Below, piece after piece: positions 1 through 18,056 of a DNA stretch of 64,000 nucleotides. The position numbers and the translations under genes were made by a program. The notes below the pieces were generated by a model. It saw only the letters and a list, made by a program, of their open reading frames with translations, did not search any database and was not told the DNA's origin. How positions within the stretch are numbered: position 1 is the stretch's first letter; every line of letters begins with the position of its first letter. Source of the stretch: Agelas oroides (Eukaryota; Porifera; Demospongiae; Agelasida; Agelasidae); the NCBI GenBank assembly GCA_949130485.1, contig OX422183.1, forward strand, positions 8,336,636 through 8,400,635, read 5' to 3'.

Positions 1-725
1 GGGGCGAGCCCGAGCAAGCAGTATGCCAATGACTACAATTGCGCATGCGCAGTTCGTACACACGCGCGCGTACCCTTTCGCACTTGTCGAGGTGTCGAAG
101 TTGGCGTGGTGTTTAGTAAGAAGTAAAGTTGCTGTTTGCTTACTGTGCCTCATCCAAGTGTAGAAATGACAAAGGCAGCGTTGTACATTATTCACACAGG
201 AATGACCTCGTAATTGAAAGTCTTCAATTCTTGGCCAACCCACATCTAGTTTTCTGCCTAGGGGTGAGAAACAATGAATTGGTTTGGAAGAGGCTAACGT
301 GCAATTTTTTGTGTACACAATCACCGTTATGGTTTATCAATTTTTGTTGTAAACAACATGACATTACACTAATAATGATATAAAAGTGATGACATAATAT
401 TTCCTGTTTGCATGAGAGCTTACATTGGAGTTTCTATCGACCAAATGAGCTTCAAATGGTAGTTTTTTACACATTGCCAGTGAGTTAGTGGATGTTGGTT
501 GGTTCAGTTTTTCCATTAGGGCTGTGTCATTGCTATCTCAACACCATTGTTGGTAGCCACAAAAGTTTTCCATTTTTTCTATGACATTTTCTCTGAGAGT
601 TTCTACTCCAGGTTGCTGAACGTCGTGCTGGCTAGAAGAGTCTATATTTTGCATCATCATTGTCTCTGGCAGATTGTGTAGTGGAGACAATTGTGGCAAA
701 TGCTTCCCATTCTTGCTTACCTGGG
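1..725. other. Non-coding stretch, no gene recognised
   Basis: No exon-like open frame with credible splice sites was found. The first 20 bases match the repeated motif GGGGCGAGCCTGAGCGAGC that recurs near 1148, 4574, 17307 and 17950, so the window starts inside or at the edge of a dispersed repeat. An 84-codon open frame at 129-383 has no recognisable similarity and is probably chance. The membrane/tail exon expected for the partial receptor gene to the right was not seen here. Confidence 0.5.
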
Positions 726-801
726 TAGCCTCGTTCCCAGGCTCTCCCCACTAAGAAGGGCCCTCCCCCCTCTTAGTTGGGAGAGCCTGGGAACGAGGCT
801 A
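726..801. mobile_element. Foldback MITE, TAGCCTCGTTCCCAGG family
   Basis: A 76-base element starts TAGCCTCGTTCCCAGGC and ends with its reverse complement GCCTGGGAACGAGGCTA, so almost the whole unit can fold into a hairpin. It is flanked on both sides by ACCTGGGT, a likely target-site duplication. Many other copies of the family lie in this window. It has no coding capacity. Confidence 0.8.
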
Positions 802-903
802 CACCTGGGTACAGTTCACTGAAATCACACAGCTATTGCTTGAATTCTTTGTTGTTAAAGATCACCTGACGGATGGTGTCCTTTTCCTCCTTGACGTCGG
901 CTT

Positions 904-1072
904 CTTCTCTTGCGGTCACGGAAGCCATGTACGCTAATGCGCCATTGGAAGCCCTACATACTTCATGCGACCAAGCGCGGCGCGCGGGTGATTCTCTTGC
1001 GGTCACGGAAGCCATGTACGCGAATGCGAAGCCCTACATACTTCGTGCGACCAAGCGCGGCGCGCGGGTGAC
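904..1072. repeat. Two tandem copies of an about 85-base GC-rich unit
   Basis: The unit beginning TTCTCTTGCGGTCACGGAAG and ending near GGCGCGCGGGTGA is present at 904-991 and again at 992-1072, with a few substitutions and a short deletion. It is more GC-rich than its surroundings. The open frames read from it repeat the same peptide on both strands, as expected of a repeat rather than a gene. It does not fold like a tRNA. Confidence 0.7.
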
Positions 1073-1082
1073 GGTCGTACGA

Positions 1083-1113
1083 TAATGATAATAATAATAA
1101 TAATAATGATAAT
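1083..1113. repeat. (TAA)n microsatellite
   Basis: An imperfect run of ATA/TAA triplets directly follows the tandem 85-base repeat. It accounts for the poly-isoleucine stretch in the minus-strand frame, which is not a protein. Confidence 0.8.
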
Positions 1114-1194
1114 ACATATATGAAATCTCCCAGCTGTACCGTCTATGTGGGGCTCGCTCAGGCTCGCCCCAATTATTACGCATGCTCTTGTACA

Positions 1195-1344
1195 CTTACC
1201 AGTGAACCTCATGCATGCATCTTGTATCCCTTAGTAACACCTTACCAGTGAACCTCATGCAGCTCATGCAGTCTTGTATCCCTTAGTAACACCTTACCAG
1301 TGAACCTCATGCAGCTCATGCAGTCTTGACTCCCAACACCCACA
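1195..1344 (-). repeat. Triplicated exon end with splice donor
   Basis: On the minus strand the last coding bases of the Cys-rich exon plus its donor (GGTTCACTG then GTAAGG) occur three times in tandem, with the donor complement CTTACC at 1293, 1241 and 1195 (periods 52 and 46). The paralogous exon near 4634 has only one copy. The first donor met by transcription (1298/1297) keeps the phase-1 junction used throughout this gene family; the two downstream donors could act as alternative sites. Confidence 0.75.
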
Positions 1345-2280
1345 TATCCTCCTCCTCCTAGGCCCCTTCCAAATTGACCACAGCAGTCTTCAGCACTGTT
1401 CACCATCCCCAACAGGTTTCCCTGACAGGTGCTGGTTTCAGAGTCAAACCTTCCAAAACAAAACTGCTGTGCTCCTACAAGGATTGCACCACAATTGTTA
1501 TCTTCAAATAGTAAGCATGTCACCTTTCCGTTAGCAAATATACCGGGCTTTTTGATAACTTGGGCTACATGCACATGAAAATCAGCCAAGGATCACTAAA
1601 ACAAAGCTCAGCAAATACTCGAGTCCATACTTCCACGTGAATTTGATGGTATATTTCCCCCATTTAGTGTTTCATTCCGGAAAATTAAACATGAAAATCA
1701 GTCAAGGATCACTAAAACAAAGCTCAGCAAATACTTCCACGTGAATTTGATGGTATATTTCCCCCATTTAGTGTTTCATTCCGGATTAATGGTGTTGAAA
1801 GCACTAATCACTGCAACTCAACCCCTTGCAGGGGTAGTTTCATTCCCAAATTACATTAAACCAGAAGAGATAATCTGCATTTGCACCATTTCACCTGAAT
1901 GACATGGAAGTATTGATTAATCCTTCTAGAAGACTAGGTTATTTCATGTAGAGCAACATTAGCTGTAAAGAAATAATTGTAGCAGTGTGCCGCTTAATAC
2001 CACTGAACTGTTAGCTTATAGCTACTATAGTGTTCTCTAGAAACCCATCCTCAAACTTTGCAGTAATGTGCATGCAACAAATTGGCCCCTTAATACAATG
2101 GTATACATTGTACTTGAACCATCTAGCCAGGCTCTAGCTCTGTTACATGGAAGAGGTATCCAGTGAATACTTTTGCTACGAAATTGCTATTTGCAGCTAG
2201 AAGTTATTTTACATACCTGTCTGGAACTTGGTATAAGCCATCAACAGCGCCACCAACACGACAGTCTGAATCCTCATCAT
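1298..2280 (-). CDS. Secreted/membrane receptor with 8-Cys properdin/TB-like domain, partial gene (unit C)
   Basis: Two exons read on the minus strand. Exon 1 (2280-2217) encodes a signal peptide starting MMRIQTVVLVALLMAY and ends in phase 1 at a GTATGT donor. Exon 2 (1564-1298) continues in phase 1 and encodes a Cys-rich domain with eight cysteines, including a CC pair inside the motif SAEDCC and a final CMSC. The spacing (FC, TC, DCC, DC, SC) resembles the N-terminal TB-like domain of properdin; this is family resemblance, not proof. Together the exons give about 110 residues ending in phase 1, so more exons must follow at lower coordinates, but none was recognised before the window edge. 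Its paralogue at 3866-5317 is decayed; this copy has no stop or frameshift in the two exons seen. The start is the first of two adjacent ATGs. Confidence 0.65.
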
Positions 2281-3865
2281 GTTATGCTCATGTAACCACG
2301 AACAGATAGCTACTGACTAAAATGTTCTAGACTTTAGTCTCTTTTCTAGACCACACAATGGTCAATTGTCTGGGAGCAAGACTATACTATATACTAGTGC
2401 GTACACTATGATATGTGTAGTAATTCGATAGCATTTCCTTGCATGCCCTAAATGGTCAGACATAATAACATTTATTCAGGCACTTCTCAACAGTTCCAAC
2501 TCAGTCACTTCACCCCCCAAGTTTTCAGTCTGTGCCACGCCCACTCTATATGTCCTGTACTACGAATTAATTTTATGTGCCTCCCTCCCCCCCAATCTAA
2601 AAGTCTTTCCTACACCTCTGCAGAGGGCCCTAAAAGAATTGAGATTTGGGGCCTTAACATTTTGGTGAATAAAATGAAAATCTGCACCCTGTCCAAGGCT
2701 GTACTTAGCCAGGGCCCATCAAGCACTTGTTATGGAGCCTAGCCTCATTCACAAGCCCTGCCCAGCTTCCTGTTGCTTGCAATAGTGCAGTAAGCAGGGC
2801 CTGTACTGCAAGTGTTGGAAAACTGGGTGGGGCCCATGCTGCAAACAACATGAAGCTAGCTGGGCAGGCCTTTAAATTCCACCTCAAGTACCACTTCTAT
2901 GTCAAAGTAACACCCCCCTAATTGAATTCACTGTATGTCATGAGAAGTTATATAATAACACCATCATGATCATGCAATCATTAATTGTCTTGAGTTACAA
3001 CTGAATCTATTATTGATTTTATAGAATGATTATACTATAGCTTGTTTTGAATTATAGCTTCCACCACTGTCACAGCTCATGTATAAATCAGACTTTGATA
3101 AACAGCTGATAACTAGGCAGATGTTTTGGTAATGTGGAGTGAGCCAGAGAAAGCAGTGTCTGCAGCTGCCATATAAAATCACCCAATAAACGTACTGTCA
3201 GGTATGGAGAGTATTTCAACTTTGAAGAAAGGGTGTTGTCACAGTTGAGAATCTTTGCTGACAAAATAATGACCATTTGTAAATCAACAACACTAAGTTG
3301 ACTAGCCTTCTTCCCAGTCTTCTTCCCAGCGTTTTGGCAGTGACATGCAACTGAAAAGTTAGAGAGGTGCTTGGGAATGAGGCTAAAAATGACCATACTA
3401 TTTTCTAAATGCAGCAATATGATTCCACTAAGAGAATTTTGTGCCCATACAGGCTCTTGAAGTTCAGAAGAGCCTAAAAATGAAACTTGCATTCTCTGCA
3501 CATGTTCCATTCTATATTTGCTGAGAGTGATATTCAATCAACACAGAAGTGGTCTTCATCCCATGCAGTGTCGTGCCCATCTTTCTATCAATTACAGTAC
3601 AAAACAAAGTATAGTATCAGCTGTACCTATATGAGTGCACACAAAACTGCTGTTATCCTATACCGTAAATAATGTACACTTGTGATTTTTTTTGCACATG
3701 TATGTACGTATGGATATATATTTTGTATTTACTTGACAAATATATTATGTTTTCACGAGAAAAACAAACATCAGGCCATCATGTCATTATTGTGTTGAAA
3801 CAATGGATGGAAATACTTAAGTGAAAATTATTCATTAACAGCAAGGTGAGAAGGAAGGTAGCAAA
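2281..3865. other. Non-coding, older half of a tandem duplication
   Basis: This is the upstream region of unit C and the 3' flank of unit B. Sequence at about 2440-2560 and 2700-3700 is matched by 5480-5600 and 6810-7760, for example the stretch around 3302 (CTAGCCTTCTTCCCA) and 7418. It includes fragments of the CCTGGGAACGAGGCTA repeat near 2741. Open frames inside, such as 3088-3537 minus, have a damaged counterpart in the other copy and look non-coding. Confidence 0.6.
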
Positions 3866-5317
3866 TCAGTGCTGTACAGGTCCATATGCTCTCAGCTCAA
3901 TCCTTTGCACAGGCCCATATGCCACACTCTCCGTCAGTTCAATCTCTGCTCCACTCATACTCTGGATCTGCTTGCACTTCTCCATACTGTGGTTCTGTCT
4001 GCTGCTGTTGGTAAGATGATGACTCGGGTTTAAGTTGTGATATGTTGATGCAATGGCACACCAGAACTCCAGCCAGAGCCCCAGCAAGAACTACAATCCC
4101 CCCAGTAAAGTGGGTGGTCAAAACATAGGACTGCATCTTACTAATAAACAGCCAGCCAGTGAAGCTAAAGGCATGTGATATTGTGCAAGTATGATGGCAA
4201 TGCCTCAGATTATGCCCTTATTACGCATATATAAGAGTACAAACTTTGTGACAAGTTCAAAACAAACCCATCCTGAGCAGTCTGGCAGCTCTTAAGGTCT
4301 TGTTCTTGCTGTACAGCTAAAAGTGAAGCAGTGTAGTGTTATTCTAGGTCCGTAATTTTGGTAGTTATTACTCTCAGCATGTGATACCAATGAGACTGTA
4401 TCTAGACTATATGCTAGACAACACAGGGACTGTATCTCAGATCAAGAGCTCAGAATGGTTATGGCATAGCAGTGCACGGTTGTATTATAGTCTAATAGAC
4501 ATATGAAATACGTACAAAAGATAATAAATAAAAGAGAAAGAGAGAGAGAAAATGCAACATTCCACTCGCTTGTGTGGGGCTCGCTCAGGTTTGCCCCAAT
4601 TATATGCATCTTGTATCCCTGGTAACACCTTACCAGTGAACCTCATGCAGCTCATGCAGTCTTCACTCCCAAAGGCCACATATGCTCCTCCTCCTAAGCC
4701 CCTTGGAATTGGACGACAGCGGTCTTCAGCAGTGTTCACCGTCCCCAACAGGTTTCCCTGACAGGTGCTGGTTTTAGAGTCAAAGTCTACAAAACAAAAC
4801 TGCATCTGTGCTCCTACAAGGGTGCACCACATTTGTTATTTTCCATCAGTGACCATGAAATAAAAGCATGTCACCATTCCATCAGCAAATTGGGCACATT
4901 TGTATTCTATATGCACATCTGCTTGAAAAGCTTTGCACAGAAGTGTAATCACCATGAGTAATGTATCAGCATCTCGGCATACTTGAGAATTAATGTTAAA
5001 GTGACATAGAAATATTGATCAATCTTTACTGTTTCAGTTATTTCAAAGAGAGCAAGAGTAACTAGGCTGTGTAGGAATTTGCTGGTGAGAGTTTAAATGT
5101 GAGCATTAAAATTGCAAATAATTGCAGCAATGTGCAGTTTGAATAACACTAAACTGATAGCTTATAGTTACTAGAGAAATCTAGTGAATGGTTTTGCAAT
5201 CAAAATCACTACTTTCAGCAAAATATGGTGACACTAGAAGTTATTTTACGTACCTGTCTGGATCTTGGTATAAGCCATCAAGAGCGCCACCAACAGAACA
5301 GTCTGAATCCTCATCAT
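3866..5317 (-). pseudogene. Decayed receptor copy: signal exon, 8-Cys exon, membrane/tail cassette (unit B)
   Basis: The signal exon (5317-5254) encodes MMRIQTVLLVALLMAYTKI and ends in phase 1 at a GTACGT donor. The Cys-rich exon (4906-4634) aligns with that of unit C but carries an in-frame TAA at 4838-4836, and the CC pair has become RC (AEDRC). The membrane/tail cassette (about 4136-3866) reads a hydrophobic stretch, GIVVLAGALAGVLVCHCI, then a Gln-rich tail with PQYGEV. The frame then stops at EYEWSRD, while another frame continues into AEIELTESVAYGPVQ and ends GPVQH, matching the intact tail at 48539. An acceptor in the right phase for the cassette was not found. Stop, frameshift and lost cysteine together argue for a pseudogene; assembly error could explain part of it. 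Confidence 0.7.
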
Positions 5318-5614
5318 GTTATGCTCAGCTACGCACACTCAATATCATGCAAAGATACTGACCAAAATGTTCCATACTTTAGTCTTATGTCCAGACCACA
5401 CAATGGAGCGAAGACTAGTTATAGTAATGAGTACACTATATATGATATGTGCAGTAATTGGATAACATTTCCTTGCTTGGTCTAAATGGTCAGACATAAT
5501 AACATGCTCAACATTTATTTAGGCACTTCTCAACAGCCCCAATACATTCAGTTCACCTAGCTGGATCATGAGTCCCTGAAGCAAGTTGATGGCTTAAATA
5601 GTAGGGTTGAAGTC
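5318..5614. other. Upstream flank of unit B
   Basis: This short flank matches the region upstream of unit C (the motif AATGGTCAGACATAATAACA is present at both 2452 and 5486), so it probably carries the duplicated promoter region. No separate gene is visible. Confidence 0.5.
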
Positions 5615-6753
5615 ATTGGCCGATATGCGATTCGCACTATAGGATCACGTGATTACTGCCACGCCCCTCTGGGGTCGGCTCCTTCTCGTTTTCCGTACAA
5701 AATGTATGGGAAATGACTACCGTGGTCTATAAAACAGCTTGCCGCTCGTGTACAGCGTGTCCTCCAGCCATCGTTTTGAGATTATCTATTCCAGATACGA
5801 TAAGCTCTGCTACCGTATATAGCCAATACGTTAAACCTCTTCGTACGCGGCAAATTCTACTGCCATGATTGCGAAACAGCGGCTAGACCAAATAAAAACC
5901 GACTTACATGACTTGTACTTCGACAGCTAGCGAACATGATGTTCCCAAGGTTTAACTGCACAGCAGGATCTACACAGTCGCTAAGTTGAAAGTACTGTCG
6001 TGGAACCATGACCATCATAGTCCCACCCTCAAATTTTAATAACTCACACATCCCCACACAAACTACAAGCACATACACAACCAGAGTCAAGCTGTGCAGA
6101 GAGGCTACATGGCTAGACAAGTATCAAAGTGCCTGAAAACAGTACATACAAGTATTAATGCTAGCAATACGCCAAGTGGTCCACAGAAGCTGGAATGTCC
6201 AATCGTAACTCAGGTCCGGTGTGTGGTCTTCGTCAACCCCATTCGTGGATGGTTAGCTGCCCCACTCTCCACTCTGGTGATAAGCATGCTTCATCAGGAA
6301 ATCAGTGTACCTACATAGACACAATGACGTCTATAAAGTAGCATGCAGTGGGGAATCATATTTCTTGCAGATGACTCCGCACAGAAACTCTTATGCCAAC
6401 AGTAACTAGCTAGATATGAAGAGCTGTTTGTACAGCAGCTGAAACTGGCTTCATCTCTCTGCACCCACCCATTAAAAGTGTACAGAAAGGCTAACAGCCA
6501 GGCTTTCACGGCTTTTGGCTCACCTGAGTCGGCTGGTATCCCAAGATTGATTCACATAATGTTCACAGTCAAGGCAATCCACCCTAGAACAGCCACATAA
6601 AGTATTTTTTCCATCTATCGTCTCGATCACGCACGGCAGCTGACTTTATGCTGCGCTGTCAGCTCACCATACGTTTTCAATGGCGATTCCGGGGACGGAT
6701 CCTGGCCTGACCCCCAGTTGTATCACGTGATCCTATAGTGCAAATCGGCCATT
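5615..6753. mobile_element. 1.1 kb terminal-inverted-repeat element inserted in unit B flank
   Basis: The left end reads ATTGGCCGATATGCG and then CACTATAGGATCACGTGAT; the right end is its inverse, ATCACGTGATCCTATAGTG followed by CAAATCGGCC. The duplicated partner region near 2.5 kb lacks this segment, so it inserted after the duplication. Inside are a TATAAAAC box near 5728 and minus-strand open frames (for example 6120-5857, ending at a GTAAGT donor) that might be exons of a passenger gene. No transposase motif was recognised. Confidence 0.6.
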
Positions 6754-8863
6754 CGTTTGGGGCCCACTGCTAATAAAATGATGCACCATCTCCAATTAAG
6801 GTTCTACTTAGCCTCGTTTCCTGGATGGGCCCTGGAAACACTTGGGGAAGGAGCCATGTAGTCTCATTCACAAGCCCTGCATGCCCACCTTCCTGTTGCT
6901 TGCAGTAGTGCAAGCAACGGGAAACTGAGCTTGTACTGCAAGCGATGGAAAACTGGGTGGGCTAGTACTGCAAGTAACAGGAAGCTGGGCGGGCATTTAC
7001 ATTCCACTCCACGTGTCACATTTACATCAAGTGACACCCCCCTCATTGAATTGAGTTGATGGAAGTTATGAAACAAGTATATAACATCATCAAGATTATG
7101 CGATCCTTGAGTCACAATTGAGTTGATTAGTGATTCAATTGAGTCATTATACCTTAACCACTAGCTTCTTTGAATTAGCTTTCCACCACCATCACAGCTT
7201 ATGTACAAATCAGAGATTTTGATAGCTAAACAGCTGATAACCAGGCAGGTGTTTTGATATGGTGGAGTGAGCAAGCAGTATCTGCAGCACCTGCTATCAC
7301 CTATACTGTTGGGTTAGCAGGTATACTTTGACATCGAAGAAAGGGTGTTGTCACAGTTACGACTGTTTGCTGCTAATTGTAGTTACATGGATTTGTAAAT
7401 CAACAACACTAATTTGACTAGCCTTCTTCTCAATTTTCTTCCCAGTGTTTTGGCAGTGACATGCAACTGAAAAGCTAGGGTGGTGCTTGGGAATGAGGCT
7501 AAAGTTGACCATACTATTTTCCACTAAGAGAAATTTGTGCCCACACATATTCTTGAAGTTCAGAGAATGAAGTTTGCATTCTCTGCACATTCCATTATAT
7601 TTGCTGAGTCAATCAACACAGATCAAGAAGTGGTCTTCATCCCATGCAGTGTCGTGCCCATTTTTCTATCAATTACGGTAGAAAACAAAGTATAGTATCA
7701 GCTGTATCTAAAAGTAGAAAAACTGTTGTTATCCTGAACTGTCTATAATTTACACTTGTGAATTTTTACTTGACAACTAGATTATTTTATGAGAAAAACA
7801 TCATGTCATATTTCATTGCGTTACAAAAAAGGATGGAAATACTGAAATGAAAATTATTCACGAATAGCAAGCAGATATAGGAGTACTACAACATTAGTTC
7901 TGTAATTTCCTTTTGGCCATTATTGCTGTGATCAAATTTGCTCAAATAATATTAACCTCATGCTATGCATACATCATTACTGCAGTTTTACATGTAACCA
8001 CCCAGCATACTTTAAACCCAGCTAAAAAGATGTCTTTTTCCTACGACATTAATTGAAGTGGTTTGTGATGACATTTTTAAATCATTTTTTGAGATTCCAT
8101 GACAAGATCACCCAGCCAGGTAGCTAACATAATTAGAGTGTTAACTTGACTATGTCAGGTGATAAATAATTCTTCAGACTCTGACAATGACATAGATCAT
8201 GCTAGTTGAATTTTGGTCTCTTCAAACCGTACATTTGTACTGATGTCATTATATTTGCATACACACTAATTAGAACAGTGTGTCTGGCTCTGGCAATACT
8301 GGAATCTACGGAACACATACTCCTCCACCATGATGTTGATTACAGTGAGCCTACTAATTGCTATGTTTGAGTGAGCTACGTACTTTCAAATACAAGTCTC
8401 AACTAGAAGCTTGAGTGGCCTCTAACCACATTAAATACTGGCTGCTTACAGACAGGGGAGGGTGGTCTCAGTGGGGCCTGCTACATTTCTGCTTTGAGTG
8501 TGCGGCTTATTAGCCATAGTAGCTTTTCAGGAAGGGCTGTAGCTCCATGTTCTGCCTGAGTACATATGAACTTAGTTTTCTCTGGCTTGCCCCCACAATA
8601 CCCTGTATTCCAGCTAGTTATATACATATATAGCCTTGTTCCAGGCCCCATGCACCCACCTTTCCATTGCTTGCAGTTTTTGCAAGCAACAGAAAGGTGG
8701 GTGGGGCTTGGGAATGAAGCTACTAGTTACATTTGCTTTGTTATTTAATGGACGGAAGTACTAAATTAAAATTCATGAACAGCAAGATGGGAACTTTGGC
8801 AAGACAGGAAACAAAGTAGTAAATCAATGCTATACATGATCATATGATATATTCTATCTCAGT
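6754..8863. other. Non-coding, younger half of a tandem duplication
   Basis: About 6810-7760 repeats 2700-3700 with many substitutions and small indels. A CCTGGGAACGAGGCTA-type repeat remnant lies at about 8633-8725. The 60-100 codon open frames in this stretch do not keep frame between the two copies, so no gene is called. Confidence 0.6.
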
Positions 8864-15707
<6,844 letters not shown>

Positions 15708-17068
15708 CTAGAGACAGACAGAACAGCAATTAGCGGATGATTAGTTTGATAATATGGTGAGTGGTATACTGTTCGAGTCAGTGAAACAATTTGCACTGCA
15801 TGCAAAGGCAGCCTATCTATCACTGTAAAACAGGAAAGGTTGTTTTGGTTACCCCAGTTTCCTCTTACTTGTCTGCATCGTTAAACACAGTGAAGTCCCA
15901 CTGCCTGCGTTAGATTCCAAACAGATAAGAATTTATTTGGCTTTACAGAACATTAGGTAATGTCATTGAAGGTTAACGAAATTGTCCAATCATGAAACTG
16001 GGGTAACCAAAATGGGTTAAAACTACCCACTTTTTCTTACAGTGATATATAGGTCTGAACATAAGTGTGGCAGTCCATCACATTACTGTGAGTGATATAG
16101 TGCTGAACTTCTGTTAAGGGCAAGACTCATACATGCTTCATAGACACATCAATCTCTGAACCTCACCCTTAACAGAACCTTAGCGCTACAGCACTTCAAA
16201 CACAGTAAGTGAAAATGAAATACACAACTGATTAACGTTCGATTTCTACTTAGCTAGGACTGCCACAACTGGTAAATTATCTGGTACCAGGTATCACACA
16301 CAGTCTAACTTACATCATTGCATACTCTAACTAGTATACATGCTTATTGCAATGGAGACAACTTTTGATAAGAGCACATTCATGCACACGCAATGCTGAA
16401 TAAAAGTCTCATGATTTATCTCACTGACAAGTTAGTGCAATCCTGAGGAAGTACTAGCTATATTGCCTGTATTGTGCCCATCTTCAGTTAACTAGTGTTT
16501 ATATTGCTACCTATAAGACTAGCTACCTACATAGTTACAGACAAGGTAGCTATAATTTTGCCAGATAGCTACTCCAGCATACCGTTATCTCTCGAAAATA
16601 CGCTCATGGGCAATGAACTTAAGTGGCTCCTCATGCAAAGAGGGGGGTGGACGTATCTTCGAGAGTTGTGATATTTCTCTCGAAAATTCGCCCACCTCAC
16701 ACGCAGTTAGTTGTTTACATGCTGTGATTCTGTAATCACCCTTTGCAACAACTTCATTTAAAAAACGGTGGGCTTATTTTTGAGGGTGGGCTTATTTTCG
16801 GGAGATTACGGTACTTGCTATACATACCTTAAAAGCAGATACACACATGGATAAGAGCTACACGTAGTGAGACACTGCACCTGTAGCTAGCGGCCATGTC
16901 CAATCGTGCTTTTGTAGACTCCGGAAGTCCCACTATGACCTGTGTAAACAGCTTAAATACATTCATGCAAGATCTGTATATTCATGGTGTGGGGGCAGCA
17001 GCTGAAGATATAACTTAGAACGTAGCGTATGTAGGTCCTACACCTCCAGCTCAGCTTAAGACTCTATC
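15708..17068. other. Intergenic, upstream of the Eph-like gene, with two MITEs
   Basis: No gene is seen. One inverted-repeat element lies at about 15816-16048: TATCACTGTAAAACAGG on the left, TTCTTACAGTGATA on the right, with the inner pair GTTACCCCAGTTTC and GAAACTGGGGTAAC. An imperfect inverted repeat follows at about 16080-16210 (TTCTGTTAAGGG and CCCTTAACAGAA). The first 150 bases upstream of the receptor start are expected to hold its promoter, but no clear TATA box was identified. Confidence 0.55.
16580..16813. mobile_element. MITE with TACCGT...ACGGTA ends
   Basis: The left end reads TACCGTTATCTCTCGAAAAT and the right end ATTTTCGGGAGATTACGGTA, its inverse with a few changes. TA at both ends is compatible with a TA target-site duplication. 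The end motif is shared with the element at 56654-57160. Confidence 0.7.
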
Positions 17069-17306
17069 ATAGGCTTAGGAAGTAAATTTGAAGTGTGGAG
17101 GCCATGCTGTGCCGTGCTAAGCGCTGCTAACAAAAAAATGGAAAGTAAATTTCGCTGCGCTATGCGCGGCGGCAAACTTTTTCAAAGTGTACACCTTTAG
17201 ACTGCAAAATAAAGCCTTTTTTCAATGGTGTAGAATATTCTAGCCTCATTCTCAGACCTTACCAACCCTCTAGTACAATATTCAATTTATGTGGAAAACA
17301 GATTAT

Positions 17307-17999
17307 TGGGGCGAGCCTGAGCGAGCCCCACACCAACAGTTGAACGGTGGCATCATTATTTAATATAAAAGACTTAAAAAACATTAAAATGTAAAAAGAT
17401 GTAGGGATGGCATGCCAAAAAGTATGCAAACAAGGTAAGGATGATATAATAGTGAAGGTAAATTTACAAAGCCTCATCCCTGCATCGTTTTCACACTAGT
17501 TTGCAACTGTACAGTTCATCCCTCAGGTCATATATATAGAGCGTTTTCAGCACGTGAACACAATTCCGTATACTAGAAATAAACCGCCATCTTGGTGTAC
17601 GACTTGTACAGTATGTTATTAGCAGTATATGCGATATCGATTAAAACACCCACAGGTAAGCGTTTATATAGCTGTTTTAACTTATGTAGCAATGGTATTT
17701 TGTCCGATTCAACACATATTAGAAGCATTATAAGTATATCACTCATTTCGTGAAGATCGCCATAGAAGCTCCTATCTCGTTGTGCACCAAAATGGCGGCT
17801 GTTTTCTGATTTCCTTCGTAATCTCGAACGTAATGACGTCACGTGCAATCGCTCTATACAGGACAAACATGGACTTCATCCTCGATACAGTTGCGTAAGA
17901 CTCATGTGACTTTCGGTTAGCCAAAGAATGCTGCTCTGCTTTGGTGCTGTGCTTTGCTTGCTCAGGCTCGCCCCACAATGTTCTACGTTTACACTAGTA
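17307..17999. mobile_element. Insert bounded by GGGGCGAGCCTGAGC inverted motifs
   Basis: The left end carries GGGGCGAGCCTGAGCGAGCC and the right part (to about 17976) ends GCTCAGGCTCGCCCC. Comparison with 13728-13760 shows that everything from here to about 17999 is extra. It contains a copy (about 17376-17495) of the AAAAAGATGTAGGGATGG repeat that is also found at 30699 and 31399. The exact ends and duplication were not resolved. Minus-strand open frames inside are unassigned. Confidence 0.6.
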
Positions 18000-18056
18000 C
18001 TGACTTTGTCGTTCCCAGGAGACCGCGTGCCCCCCAGCTAGTTTCGTCACTTGTAG

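Noticed and set aside
904..1072. tRNA-derived short element
   Set aside because: No acceptor-stem pairing or A/B box pattern could be found.
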